Below are positions 43,296-52,025 of a stretch of 60,388 nt of DNA, one piece after another (the stretch's first letter is position 1; every line of letters starts with the position of its first letter). Origin of the DNA: Clostridia bacterium (GTDB taxonomy: Bacteria; Bacillota; Clostridia; Oscillospirales; CAG-382). The position numbers and the translations under genes were made by a program. The stretch covers positions 1 through 60,388 of the forward strand of contig JAFYPA010000097.1 in the NCBI GenBank assembly GCA_017560085.1, read 5' to 3'. The notes below the pieces were generated by a model that was not told the DNA's origin, searched no databases, and saw only the letters and a program-made list of their open reading frames with translations.

Positions 43296-43516
43296 AGGCT
43301 TCTCCCTTCGGAAAACAGTATAATTTCAAACATATTTTCCCCGAATATCAAGGCTTAATACGGAGGTCATTATATTAGGCTGTAAAAAATTCCCTTCCCC
43401 TCCCTTGACGGAGATTGCGTGAGAATATACACTCCCTCTCCCGACATCTGCAACGGCGTCGGCACCGAGCAATGGTGTAAGCGCGGTGAAGCTTATGTGG
43501 AATTAATGTGAAAATT

Positions 43517-43559
43517 ACCGTGTATTTATCCTTTATTGGGATTTTTACACGGTTTTTTT
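43517..43559 (+). terminator. Terminator-like hairpin in the 380-base gap before 43676
   Basis: ACCGTGTA (43517-43524) pairs with TACACGGT (43546-43553), followed by seven T. No annotated plus-strand gene ends here. It either terminates a short unassigned plus-strand RNA starting near 43420-43430 or is part of a leader. The rest of the gap 43296-43516 shows no gene, only a weak TTGACG-TATACA pair near 43408-43433. Confidence 0.6.
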
Positions 43560-43590
43560 GTTGATAATTGTAAACATTCGGGTCATACTA

Positions 43591-43619
43591 TTGTAAAATC
43601 TGTACATTTATGCTATACT
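43591..43619 (+). promoter_or_regulatory. Promoter of the third S-layer-anchored gene
   Basis: TTGTAA (43591-43596) and TATACT (43614-43619) with a 17-base spacer, about 55 bases before the ATG at 43676, which has GAAAGGA upstream. Confidence 0.65.
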
Positions 43620-43675
43620 AACAAGTGGATATTTGCGCAAGCAGGAAACTACTTTTCACCGAAAGGATATACAGC

Positions 43676-46600
43676 ATGAAAAAAAGGTTTTTATCGGCAC
43701 TTCTGAGCGTACTCCTTTGTGTTTCGTTTACCGTGGCATTCACGCCTGCGGTAAGTGCGGCGACAACAAGCTACGATGTTGAGCTTTATTACGGAGGCTC
43801 GAAAGATTATGCGGCGGCTAACAACGGAATTGTTGACAAAAAAGGCACAGCAACCATTTCAAGCTCGGGAAGCTATTCGACAGGCTATTCGCAGATAATC
43901 ACGCCTAACCCCACAAGCTCCCCCAACGATGCAATTGCACTTGACCATTATTCAATTAAAAGCTCGAACTATTCGCTTGTAAATCTTAAGTACATAAGCT
44001 TTTATTGTAAGTACAGCGGAACAAAGGACCTCGGTAAGGCTCGCCTCCGCTTTATGACAAATAACGGCAGACAGGTTCCCAAGATGATTACCGTTGATTC
44101 CAACGAGGAAATCGTAAGCGGTACAGAGCAGTGGATTAACTTCAATGTTGGCGATGCGCTTTACGGCAATGTAATGGAGGACCTTCTAACACAGTTCCAC
44201 TTTTACCCCTACGGTGATGTAAAGTCGGGCACACTTGATTCAAGTGACAAGATGACAATCACAAAGATTCGTTACGTTTCCAACGACAAGGCTGCCTCAT
44301 CCGGAATTACGGGTATTTACCCTATGAAGTTCATTGCGGCAAGACCTGATGTAAAGGGTACTGCTCCCGCAACACAGTATGTTGAGGTAGGCTCTGCAAT
44401 CACACTTCCCAAGAACACATTCACAAGAGAAAACCACGCATTTGACGGCTGGATATGCTCTGCGGACAATCAGAAGTATCAGCCGGGTGACACATACACG
44501 GTAACGGAAAGAACAAGAGTATCAAGCGCCCTTGTATCAAATGTAACGGGCGAGGCGATATTCTTCCCCGACTGGAAGGTATCCAATCCTCCGCAGTCCA
44601 TTCTCCCCGATGCTCTCAGTATTGAGTATACCGACTATTACAACAATATGCTCGGCAACAAGAACTACTTCACCGTTACAAAGAACTTCCCGTTCAAGGG
44701 AAGAAACACGATAAAGCTCGCTCTGAGACCCTCGTCCACGGATGTTCTTTTGTGTGACGGCTGGGAATGGAACAAGGCTCCCTTTGACCTTGACCAGTTC
44801 AACTATATGACCATCACATACTACATCGATACCGACCTGAATCTCAGCAGCTGCACTCCCCATATGATTGCAATGGCATCCGACGGCTCGGACGGTAACG
44901 GTGGCGTGCTTCCCGGTGCGCTTTCCAAGGCGGTTACAACCTACAGCGACAAAAAGCTTGTAACCAACCAGTGGGGCGTTATGGGATTTGATTTCTCCAC
45001 CATGAAGTCAAACCTCAACCCCGACAAGGCAAACCACATTCTCCGTCAGTTCCATCTTTACCTTACGGGACACTCAAGCTCAAGCTCAAACAAGATAACC
45101 GCAAACAACTTCGCTGAGGGTGATGCGATTTACCTCGATACGGTTACTCTCTATAAGGAAAAGCCCGACAACATTCAGGTATTCACAGGCATCATCGAGG
45201 GCGACGGTGACGGTACACTCCGTCCCTACGACACAATGACAAGAGCAGAGGGCGCACAGCTTCTTTATAACTATGCAACAACCTTTATGGGCGTTACGGC
45301 ATCCTCGGGATGGTTTGTAAGCTCCGATTTCAAGGACCTCAGCGGCTGGAGTGCAAAGAGAGAATGGTATTTTACACCTGTCGTTACTCTTGAAAAGCTC
45401 GGTGCATTCCCCAAGGATGAGAACTTCCGTCCCAACGATCCGCTTACAATCGGTGAGTTTATGCTCATCGTGTACAATGTTCTGAGCGGTGGCTCGAAGG
45501 ATGCAACCTTCACCGCGGGCGGTACAAACGATACCCCCATTACAAGAGCTCAGGCTATGACAATCATCAACGACTTTGCTCCCATACTCGCAACGGACAA
45601 GCTTTTAAGCGTAAAGGAAAAGCTTTTCGATGACGTAGACGTAAATTCTGCGGAATACCGTGCAGTTGTAGCACTTTCCGCTCCCAGACTTTCCGCATTC
45701 AAGAACGGCAAGGAGGTTGTTTACCAGATTCTCTGCGACGGCAGCTTCTCGACAGAGCTTGAATACGATACAAAGAGCGGTGCGGAATACATCCTCGAGC
45801 TTGATAAGGTTGAGGACGAGAGAATCGCAGAAATCAGAGCAACAGAATCCGTATACTCCGCAAAGAAGAACGGCAAGATTTACTATGTATCCTCCACAGA
45901 GGGCACATCAACAGGCGGAAGCTCGGAGGCTAACCCCAGACTTATCACAAAGCTTTCCGAGGTGGCAAATCTCGGTGCGGTAAGCGGTGACGTTGTACTC
46001 TTCAAGAGAGGCGACCTTTTCAGAGGTCAGATGTCTGCTGTCGCAGGCGTAACCTACTCCGCATACGGAGAAGGCCCCAAGCCCATGCTTTACCGCTCCG
46101 AAAAGAATCACACGGGCGCAGAAAACTGGGAGCTTTACCACGAGGACACCGAAACAGGCGTAAAGGTATGGAAGACCGCCTACACCGTAACAAACGATGT
46201 CGGTGCCATTATGATTAACAACGGCGAAATCGTAGGTCTTAAGGAAATCCCTTCCTATGTCAGCGGTGTATACTATGTAAGAGGTCTTGAAGGCGAAGAA
46301 GAATACGATATGCTGAAATCCTTCGACAGAAACCACGAATTCTTCCACAACGTAAACGGCTCGATATCGGGCAGCGGATACGTTTACTTCAGATGCGACG
46401 AGGGTAACCCCGGTGCGCTTTATGAAAGCATCGAAATGAATCAGAGAGGTAACCTCATCTCCTCCAAGTCCAACAACACATTTGATAATCTCTGCCTCAA
46501 GTATTTCGGCTCTCACGGTATCGGTGCGGGTACTGTTTCCAACCTCACTGTTACAAACTGTGAAATCGGATGGGGTGGCGGTGCAATGCAGCACTTCAAC

Positions 46601-47260
46601 ACAAGCGGTAGGGTAGTCCGCTACGGAAACGGTGTTGAAATTTACGGCGGTCTTGTAAACTTCAAAATTGATAACTGCTACGTATATCAGATTTACGACG
46701 CAGGCATCACACATCAGATTTCCAGTACAAGCCACGGAAACTACCATATGAAGAATGTTATCTACTCCAACAACCTCCTTTGTGACTCCGTTTACAACAT
46801 AGAATACTTTATGTCCAACGACGAAAACAACAAAAAGAGCGAGCGTTTCATGGAGGACGTACTCTTCGAGGGCAATATCCTTCGTCGAGGCGGCTACGGC
46901 TGGGGTATGCAGAGACCCGACCATCAGCCCGGCAGCATCAAGGGATGGGGACACAACAATACCGCAACAAACACGGTAATCAAGGACAACATCATCGACA
47001 GATGTGCTAACCCCTACGGCTCATATTCACACCTCATTCAGCTGGGTGCAACCTATAATGCTTCGGGTGCATACCTTGACGGAAATGTATTTGTTCAGGT
47101 ACCCGAGAGAATGTTCGCACTCTCACACAAGACGGACTACAAGTACAACCACAACATTCCCAATGTCATCGACGTATACATCGGCGGTAAGGATAACACC
47201 TATCTCTATGCTCCCGAGGACGGCGGCTATGACGAAAGAAGCTTCACCGCAAATCAGTAA
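43676..47260 (+). CDS. Exported S-layer-anchored beta-helix protein (family member E)
   Basis: 1194 residues from the ATG at 43676 (MKKRFLSALLSVLLCVSFTV), with a signal peptide cleaved near AVSAA (25-29). Order: sandwich 1 (32-205), Listeria-Bacteroides-type repeat (250-300, FDGWICSADNQKYQPGDTYT), sandwich 2 (312-495), SLH repeats (503-680, IIEGDGDGTLRPYDTMTRAE is clearest), beta-helix (733-1170). Family motifs: RYGNGVEIYG (982-991), YDAGITHQ (1007-1014), NIEYF (1041-1045), RRGGYGWG (1070-1077). It is the most divergent of the three exported members: the QRHIRSGG segment after the GYG motif is replaced by GSIKGWGH. A surface role is inferred. Confidence 0.86.
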   Translation: MKKRFLSALLSVLLCVSFTVAFTPAVSAATTSYDVELYYGGSKDYAAANNGIVDKKGTATISSSGSYSTGYSQIITPNPTSSPNDAIALDHYSIKSSNYSLVNLKYISFYCKYSGTKDLGKARLRFMTNNGRQVPKMITVDSNEEIVSGTEQWINFNVGDALYGNVMEDLLTQFHFYPYGDVKSGTLDSSDKMTITKIRYVSNDKAASSGITGIYPMKFIAARPDVKGTAPATQYVEVGSAITLPKNTFTRENHAFDGWICSADNQKYQPGDTYTVTERTRVSSALVSNVTGEAIFFPDWKVSNPPQSILPDALSIEYTDYYNNMLGNKNYFTVTKNFPFKGRNTIKLALRPSSTDVLLCDGWEWNKAPFDLDQFNYMTITYYIDTDLNLSSCTPHMIAMASDGSDGNGGVLPGALSKAVTTYSDKKLVTNQWGVMGFDFSTMKSNLNPDKANHILRQFHLYLTGHSSSSSNKITANNFAEGDAIYLDTVTLYKEKPDNIQVFTGIIEGDGDGTLRPYDTMTRAEGAQLLYNYATTFMGVTASSGWFVSSDFKDLSGWSAKREWYFTPVVTLEKLGAFPKDENFRPNDPLTIGEFMLIVYNVLSGGSKDATFTAGGTNDTPITRAQAMTIINDFAPILATDKLLSVKEKLFDDVDVNSAEYRAVVALSAPRLSAFKNGKEVVYQILCDGSFSTELEYDTKSGAEYILELDKVEDERIAEIRATESVYSAKKNGKIYYVSSTEGTSTGGSSEANPRLITKLSEVANLGAVSGDVVLFKRGDLFRGQMSAVAGVTYSAYGEGPKPMLYRSEKNHTGAENWELYHEDTETGVKVWKTAYTVTNDVGAIMINNGEIVGLKEIPSYVSGVYYVRGLEGEEEYDMLKSFDRNHEFFHNVNGSISGSGYVYFRCDEGNPGALYESIEMNQRGNLISSKSNNTFDNLCLKYFGSHGIGAGTVSNLTVTNCEIGWGGGAMQHFNTSGRVVRYGNGVEIYGGLVNFKIDNCYVYQIYDAGITHQISSTSHGNYHMKNVIYSNNLLCDSVYNIEYFMSNDENNKKSERFMEDVLFEGNILRRGGYGWGMQRPDHQPGSIKGWGHNNTATNTVIKDNIIDRCANPYGSYSHLIQLGATYNASGAYLDGNVFVQVPERMFALSHKTDYKYNHNIPNVIDVYIGGKDNTYLYAPEDGGYDERSFTANQ

Positions 47261-47281
47261 TCCGTAAGACAAAATAAAATT

Positions 47282-47320
47282 CCCCCGGATTTGGATTTCT
47301 CCTTGTCCGGGGGTCTTTTT
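47282..47320 (+). terminator. Terminator after the third S-layer-anchored gene
   Basis: CCCCCGGA (47282-47289) pairs perfectly with TCCGGGGG (47306-47313), followed by TCTTTTTATA. A-rich sequence upstream makes it usable by the converging gene as well. Confidence 0.85.
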
Positions 47321-47333
47321 ATATATTTATAAA

Positions 47334-48143
47334 TTAAAGTGCGTTTTCGCCGGGCTTGATTTCTACAACTCTGTCGTTGTTTACCGTTACCCATACGGAA
47401 AGTCTTGAGGGATTGAATACGTACTTTCTTTCCGCGGAGATTTCAAGGCTTCTTGCGGCGCTTACATAGTCGTAGATTTCGATATTGGTTGCGTACCATA
47501 CGCTGTCAAGATGCTGTGCCTTCTTGCAGAATTCCTCCATCTTGTAAAGGTCGTTGTTGTGGTCGGCATCGAATTCGTATGAGTGTCCCCAAATGTAGAA
47601 GCAGGGCATATTGTATACTCTGTCGACTCTCTGCTCCATAAATCTTTCGAGAAGTCCGTAAAGATCACCATTGTGGTGCGTTGTGGGATGCCATGTGAGG
47701 AATTCCTCGGGAAGTCTGAAGTCGCCCGTGCTTCTTGTTGTTCTTGCGTACTTCATACCGCAGAAGCGGACGGTATCAACAATTCTGTTGTCAAAGTGTC
47801 CGTAGGGGTAGGACATACCTCTTACGGTATAGCCGAAAACCTCCTCAAGTCTTGCCTTGTCACGCATAACCTCGTCGTGAAGCTCTGCGGGAAGGATGTC
47901 TATAAGTGCGGGATGAGAGTATGTATGCACGGAAATTTCGTGTCCCTTATAAAGCTCTCTTGCCTCGGCATCGGTATAGTTCTTGCCCTCGCCGATATGC
48001 ATTGAGTTTGCGTGGAATGTACCCTTGAAGCCGTAGGTGTTGAATATCGGGATGAGCTCTCTGTCAAAGGGATGTGCGTCGTCGTAGCTCATTGTGATGG
48101 CTTTTTTTCTTCCTTCGGGGTAAAGATTTGTTCTGATAATCAT
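47334..48143 (-). CDS. Polysaccharide deacetylase (NodB/CE4-like), cytoplasmic
   Basis: 269 residues. The metal-binding motif is intact: TMSYDDAH (Asp21-Asp22) and HTYSHP (His73, His77). Other NodB features include FKGTFHANSM, MSYPYGHFDN and HPTTHHNG. There is no signal peptide, unusual for enzymes acting on peptidoglycan or chitin, so it may deacetylate imported oligosaccharides. It is 39 bases downstream of the GH95 gene in the same direction. Confidence 0.88.
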   Translation of the reverse strand: MIIRTNLYPEGRKKAITMSYDDAHPFDRELIPIFNTYGFKGTFHANSMHIGEGKNYTDAEARELYKGHEISVHTYSHPALIDILPAELHDEVMRDKARLEEVFGYTVRGMSYPYGHFDNRIVDTVRFCGMKYARTTRSTGDFRLPEEFLTWHPTTHHNGDLYGLLERFMEQRVDRVYNMPCFYIWGHSYEFDADHNNDLYKMEEFCKKAQHLDSVWYATNIEIYDYVSAARSLEISAERKYVFNPSRLSVWVTVNNDRVVEIKPGENAL

Positions 48144-48182
48144 TGTTTTTTCTCCTTGTATAAATTTTCTTCTTATATGCTT

Positions 48183-50480
48183 TTATTTTTCTGCGGTAAG
48201 CTCCTCACCGTTGTAAAATACCTTCAGCGGTTTTCTGCCCGAAAGCTCATAGGAAACAAGCCTTCCGTCACGCCAGGTGATATTGAGAATATTGTCACCC
48301 TTGACTCTCATACCCTCAATGCTTCCGTCCTGCCACTTTTCGGGAAGTGCGGGAAGAAGGTAAAGCTCGTCTCCGATAACCCTTGCGAGCATTTCGTAAA
48401 CACCGCTTGCAAGACCGAAGTTTCCGTCAATCTGTAACGGCGGATGAGCATCGAAGAGATTGGCATAGGTTCCGCTGCTGAAGCCTCCGTATGCCGTGGA
48501 AAAATCTCCATCGGAGGGAACAAATGCAAGCTGACGCTCAAGAAGCTTCAATGCGCTGTTGCCGTCACCGAGCCTTGCATAGAAGTTTATCTTCCATCCG
48601 AGACTCCAGCCCGTGCCGTCATCGCCTCTTTTTTCAAGGGTTTTCCTTGCGGCATCAAAAAGCTCGGGGGTCTTTTTTGTTATCATATCCGCAGGATGCA
48701 GGGCGTAAAGATGAGAAATGTGTCTGTGGTGGATATCCGTTTCGGGGAAGTCCTCATTCCACTCGAGAAGCCTTCCGTCCTTGCCGACCTTCATCGGAGC
48801 GATTTTGGAAAGCACCGTCTCCGCTTCCGCTCTGAAGTCGTCCTTTATTCCGAGGATGTCACAGCATTTTATTGCGTTTTCCACCGTTTCGTATGCGATG
48901 CAGTTCATCATAGTCGTGTACTTTGCAACCGAGACCTGTCTGCCGTTTTCGTCCCTGAAGTTATTTTCGGGAGATGTTCCCGGCACGACCGCAATTTTTC
49001 CGTCCTCAACCTCTGACATAATATCCATATAGAAAAGTGCGGCTTCCTTTATTATCGGGTATGCGGTATTCTTCAGGAATTTTTCGTCAAGAGTATACTC
49101 GTACTGCTCGAAAAGATGACGGCAAAGCCATCCCGAGCCACCCTGCCAGAAGCCCCACATCGCCATCCAGTAAACGGCGCTTGCGTGCCCCCACAGGTCA
49201 ACATTGTGATGAACGACAAAGCCTCTCGCACCGTAATATCTCCTTGCGACCTCTCTGCCGTTTTTTATTGTACTCTTTATAAGGCTGACAAGAGGCTCGT
49301 GGCATTCAAGAAGTCCCGAGGGAAGAGTCGGCCAGTAGTTCATTTCCGTGTTTATGTTGACGGTGTAGTTGCATCTCCACGGAGCGGGCATTTTGTCGTT
49401 CCATATGCCCTGAAGATTCATCGCCTGCGTGCCCTTTCGTGAGGCGGCAATTGTAAGATACCTTGCGAAATCGAAAAGGAGTGTGTAAAGGCTTAAATCA
49501 TCCTTTGTTTCCATAAAGCTTTTCAGCCTCTCGTCGGTGGGAATGTCATCCTTACCGCTTGTGCCGAGGTCGAGCTTTACTCTGTTATATAGTGAGGAAA
49601 CATCCCTTATATGCTTTTTATACACCGCTCCGATATCCTCACCGCACACCTTATCAAGTACCGCAAGAGCCATATTTTTATAGTCCTTCTGCGAAAGCGA
49701 AGGGTACACAAAGGGCGAAATGAAGTTAGTTTCCGCGGTGAAATAAATGCAGGCATAATCCGCCTTTGAAATCCTGATTTTATCCCCGGTATACTCCACC
49801 GTACCCGAAACGGTCTTTACACGCAAGGCACCTCTGAAGGAAAGACCCTTTGTATATCTGCCGTTTCTGTATTCGAATTTATCATCACTTTGGAAATCGG
49901 TATAGGCGTATCCGGGGCATTCGCCGTCATAGATGAGAGTGCCGTTTTCGGTGTAGCTCCTGCCGCTGAGTCGTGATGTCAGCGACACCTCAAGGCTTAC
50001 AGAGCCCTTGCTGCCGAAAATCTCGTAAATAACGGCATTATGCGGATGGGAAGCATAGCATCTTCTTTGGAATTTTCTGCCTCTGCTTGTATATTCAAGG
50101 CTTGCTGTGGCACTTTCAAAGTCCAGCTCTCTTTTGTAGTCACCGTATTTTTTGTGCCCGAAATCTATAATGATATCGCCGAGAGGCAGATATTTTTCCG
50201 TTGTGAAATCAAGAAAATTGTCCTGAATTTCCGTCTCTGCCTCGCTGTATTTTCCTTTAAGTGCAAGCCTCCTTGCTCTCTCGAAGCTTCCCTTTGCACC
50301 CTTTCTTCCCTTTTTGGCGTAGTCCTTGGGGACTCCCGACCAGAGTCTGTCGTGATTGAGTGCTATTCTTTCCCTGTCGGTATCAAAGAACACCATCGCA
50401 CCGAGAGTGCCGTTTCCGAGGGGCATTGCCTCAACCCAATTCCTTGCGGGCGAGGTATACATCGTTTTTGATTTTCCCAT
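48183..50480 (-). CDS. Glycoside hydrolase family 95 (alpha-L-fucosidase or alpha-L-galactosidase)
   Basis: 765 residues from the ATG at 50480 (MGKSKTMYTSPARNWVEAMP; GAAAGGA eight bases upstream). GH95 marks: WVEAMPLGNGTLGAMVF at the N-terminus, NTEMNYWPTLPSGLLECHEP (catalytic Asn region) and PGTSPENNF followed by the (alpha/alpha)6 barrel. No signal peptide, so it acts on imported substrate. It removes alpha-1,2-fucose or alpha-galactose, depending on subgroup. It is between two NodB-fold genes, probably one operon. Confidence 0.93.
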   Translation of the reverse strand: MGKSKTMYTSPARNWVEAMPLGNGTLGAMVFFDTDRERIALNHDRLWSGVPKDYAKKGRKGAKGSFERARRLALKGKYSEAETEIQDNFLDFTTEKYLPLGDIIIDFGHKKYGDYKRELDFESATASLEYTSRGRKFQRRCYASHPHNAVIYEIFGSKGSVSLEVSLTSRLSGRSYTENGTLIYDGECPGYAYTDFQSDDKFEYRNGRYTKGLSFRGALRVKTVSGTVEYTGDKIRISKADYACIYFTAETNFISPFVYPSLSQKDYKNMALAVLDKVCGEDIGAVYKKHIRDVSSLYNRVKLDLGTSGKDDIPTDERLKSFMETKDDLSLYTLLFDFARYLTIAASRKGTQAMNLQGIWNDKMPAPWRCNYTVNINTEMNYWPTLPSGLLECHEPLVSLIKSTIKNGREVARRYYGARGFVVHHNVDLWGHASAVYWMAMWGFWQGGSGWLCRHLFEQYEYTLDEKFLKNTAYPIIKEAALFYMDIMSEVEDGKIAVVPGTSPENNFRDENGRQVSVAKYTTMMNCIAYETVENAIKCCDILGIKDDFRAEAETVLSKIAPMKVGKDGRLLEWNEDFPETDIHHRHISHLYALHPADMITKKTPELFDAARKTLEKRGDDGTGWSLGWKINFYARLGDGNSALKLLERQLAFVPSDGDFSTAYGGFSSGTYANLFDAHPPLQIDGNFGLASGVYEMLARVIGDELYLLPALPEKWQDGSIEGMRVKGDNILNITWRDGRLVSYELSGRKPLKVFYNGEELTAEK

Positions 50481-50574
50481 AATACGATTCCTTTCAGCTG
50501 TAAACATACCGAAAAAACAAGGACTCCCGTCGGAACCTGAAATCAAAGCTTTAAACGGAAATCCTCCTTAATTT

Positions 50575-51882
50575 TTATTTTGTTGTTTCGTCGAAAAGAG
50601 CCGACTTCAACTGCGGATATAGTCTTATATGATTTGCGATTACTCCAAGCACGGCGTTTCCGCTGTCCGTGAAGCTCATTTTGATATAGGCAACAGACGA
50701 GCCGTAGGAGGCGGGAATGTCCTTGAGGCTTTCCGTCATCCTCGCGGTCGCACTTGAGGTACGGAGAGTGTCCGTCCTTGAGTCGCCGTTGAACTGAACG
50801 GTGCAAAGTCCGAGTGCCTCGGCTCTTGCGTTTATTTCGGCAGAAGCCTCATCTGACATCTTCGGGAGATATGCTATTCTCGTTTTGGTTTTTATTATCT
50901 CGTAAAGAGCATTTTCCGTGCTTGCAGTTTTCTCCTCAAGAGCACCCTCTGCGTAAAGCTCATCGGGTGACTCGGCGAAGGTGATGCCGATTGTATGACC
51001 CTCAACATACATTCTGCGGATTATTGCGGGGAAATCAAGTATATTCTTCTCCGTAACGAAGAAGGTTGCCTTAAGTCCCTTTGCCGAAAGAGTATCGAGG
51101 GTTGCTCCCGCTCTCTCACCGTCAAAGCTCGGATAGAACAGCATTATTGTACCGCTCTTGTGAAGAACCTCTACGGGCTTTTCCTCCTGCTTTGGAGGCG
51201 TTACGGGTGCGGGCGGGTTATTGCTCTGCTGTCCGCTTCCCGTCGGGATTTGTACGCTCTGATTACCGCTCGGCTGGGTTTCGCCACTGCTTTCCGTCGG
51301 CTTTTCCTCCTCGACAGCGTAAATTTCGGGGGCGTGGATTGCCACAAGCTCCTTTGCGGAAAGTCCCGAAGTGTTGTATATCTTTATGGCGTACACCTTG
51401 TTGACACCATCGTTATAGGAGTCACATCCGAGTCCGATGCTTGAGCAGACCGTACGAAGCGGAACATAGTGGATTCCGTAGCAGCTCTGCACTGCGGCAA
51501 CGACAACATTGTTGTTGTTCGTAACGGCATAGCCGTCACTTATGCTGAAGGATATGTATTTGTTGTTCTTCTTATTCTGAATATAGAAATTGGTTGCGTC
51601 CTTGGAATAGCTTATCTTGACATTTGAAAGTCCGTAAAAGAGTTCGAGAGGAACATATTCGATACCGTCCATAATAACGGGCGGATATTTCTTGTAAGAC
51701 GGAAAAACCGAGTCGTTTCTGAAAAGGCTGGGGATATCCGAGTTTTCCGAAAGATTGATATAGCTTCTGTAGTTAACGTCGTTATATTTCGTACCGCTTG
51801 ACATCATACCTGCCGAGAAAATCACAACCGCCAACGACAGCATCAGCGCCAAAGCAAAGGCAACCGTTTTTTTGAATTTCAC
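50575..51882 (-). CDS. Exported protein: copper-amine-oxidase-like domain plus degenerate NodB domain
   Basis: 435 residues starting at GTG 51882, seven bases after AGGAGG; an ATG six bases upstream is only one base from that site. A signal anchor (TVAFALALMLSLAVVIFSAG) is followed by a beta-rich domain like copper amine oxidase N-domains (about 40-180) and a Pro/Ser/Gln linker (about 200-240). The C-terminal domain has a deacetylase fold (KGLKATFFVTEKNILDFPAI), but the metal sites are lost: LFYPSFDGE replaces TFDDG, and HTIGITFAES replaces the HxxxH motif. Probably a cell-wall-binding, non-catalytic protein. Confidence 0.75.
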   Translation of the reverse strand: MKFKKTVAFALALMLSLAVVIFSAGMMSSGTKYNDVNYRSYINLSENSDIPSLFRNDSVFPSYKKYPPVIMDGIEYVPLELFYGLSNVKISYSKDATNFYIQNKKNNKYISFSISDGYAVTNNNNVVVAAVQSCYGIHYVPLRTVCSSIGLGCDSYNDGVNKVYAIKIYNTSGLSAKELVAIHAPEIYAVEEEKPTESSGETQPSGNQSVQIPTGSGQQSNNPPAPVTPPKQEEKPVEVLHKSGTIMLFYPSFDGERAGATLDTLSAKGLKATFFVTEKNILDFPAIIRRMYVEGHTIGITFAESPDELYAEGALEEKTASTENALYEIIKTKTRIAYLPKMSDEASAEINARAEALGLCTVQFNGDSRTDTLRTSSATARMTESLKDIPASYGSSVAYIKMSFTDSGNAVLGVIANHIRLYPQLKSALFDETTK

Positions 51883-52025
51883 CGTCATTCCTCCTTTCCG
51901 ATACTTAATATTATAATTATATACTCTATCCGCCCCGAAATGTTGAATACACTGTAAATAAATAGCCGTGTATACCGCAGAGCAAAAAATTCCCACAAAA
52001 GCCGAAGCCCCGTGGGAATACAATT

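Noticed and set aside
43380..43516. T-box, SAM or cobalamin riboswitch upstream of the third exported gene
   Set aside because: I looked for their conserved cores (such as the T-box AGGGTGGNACCGCG) and found none.
45908..46954. 348-codon minus-strand frame opposite the third exported beta-helix gene
   Set aside because: Antisense shadow; no ribosome binding site or recognised domain.
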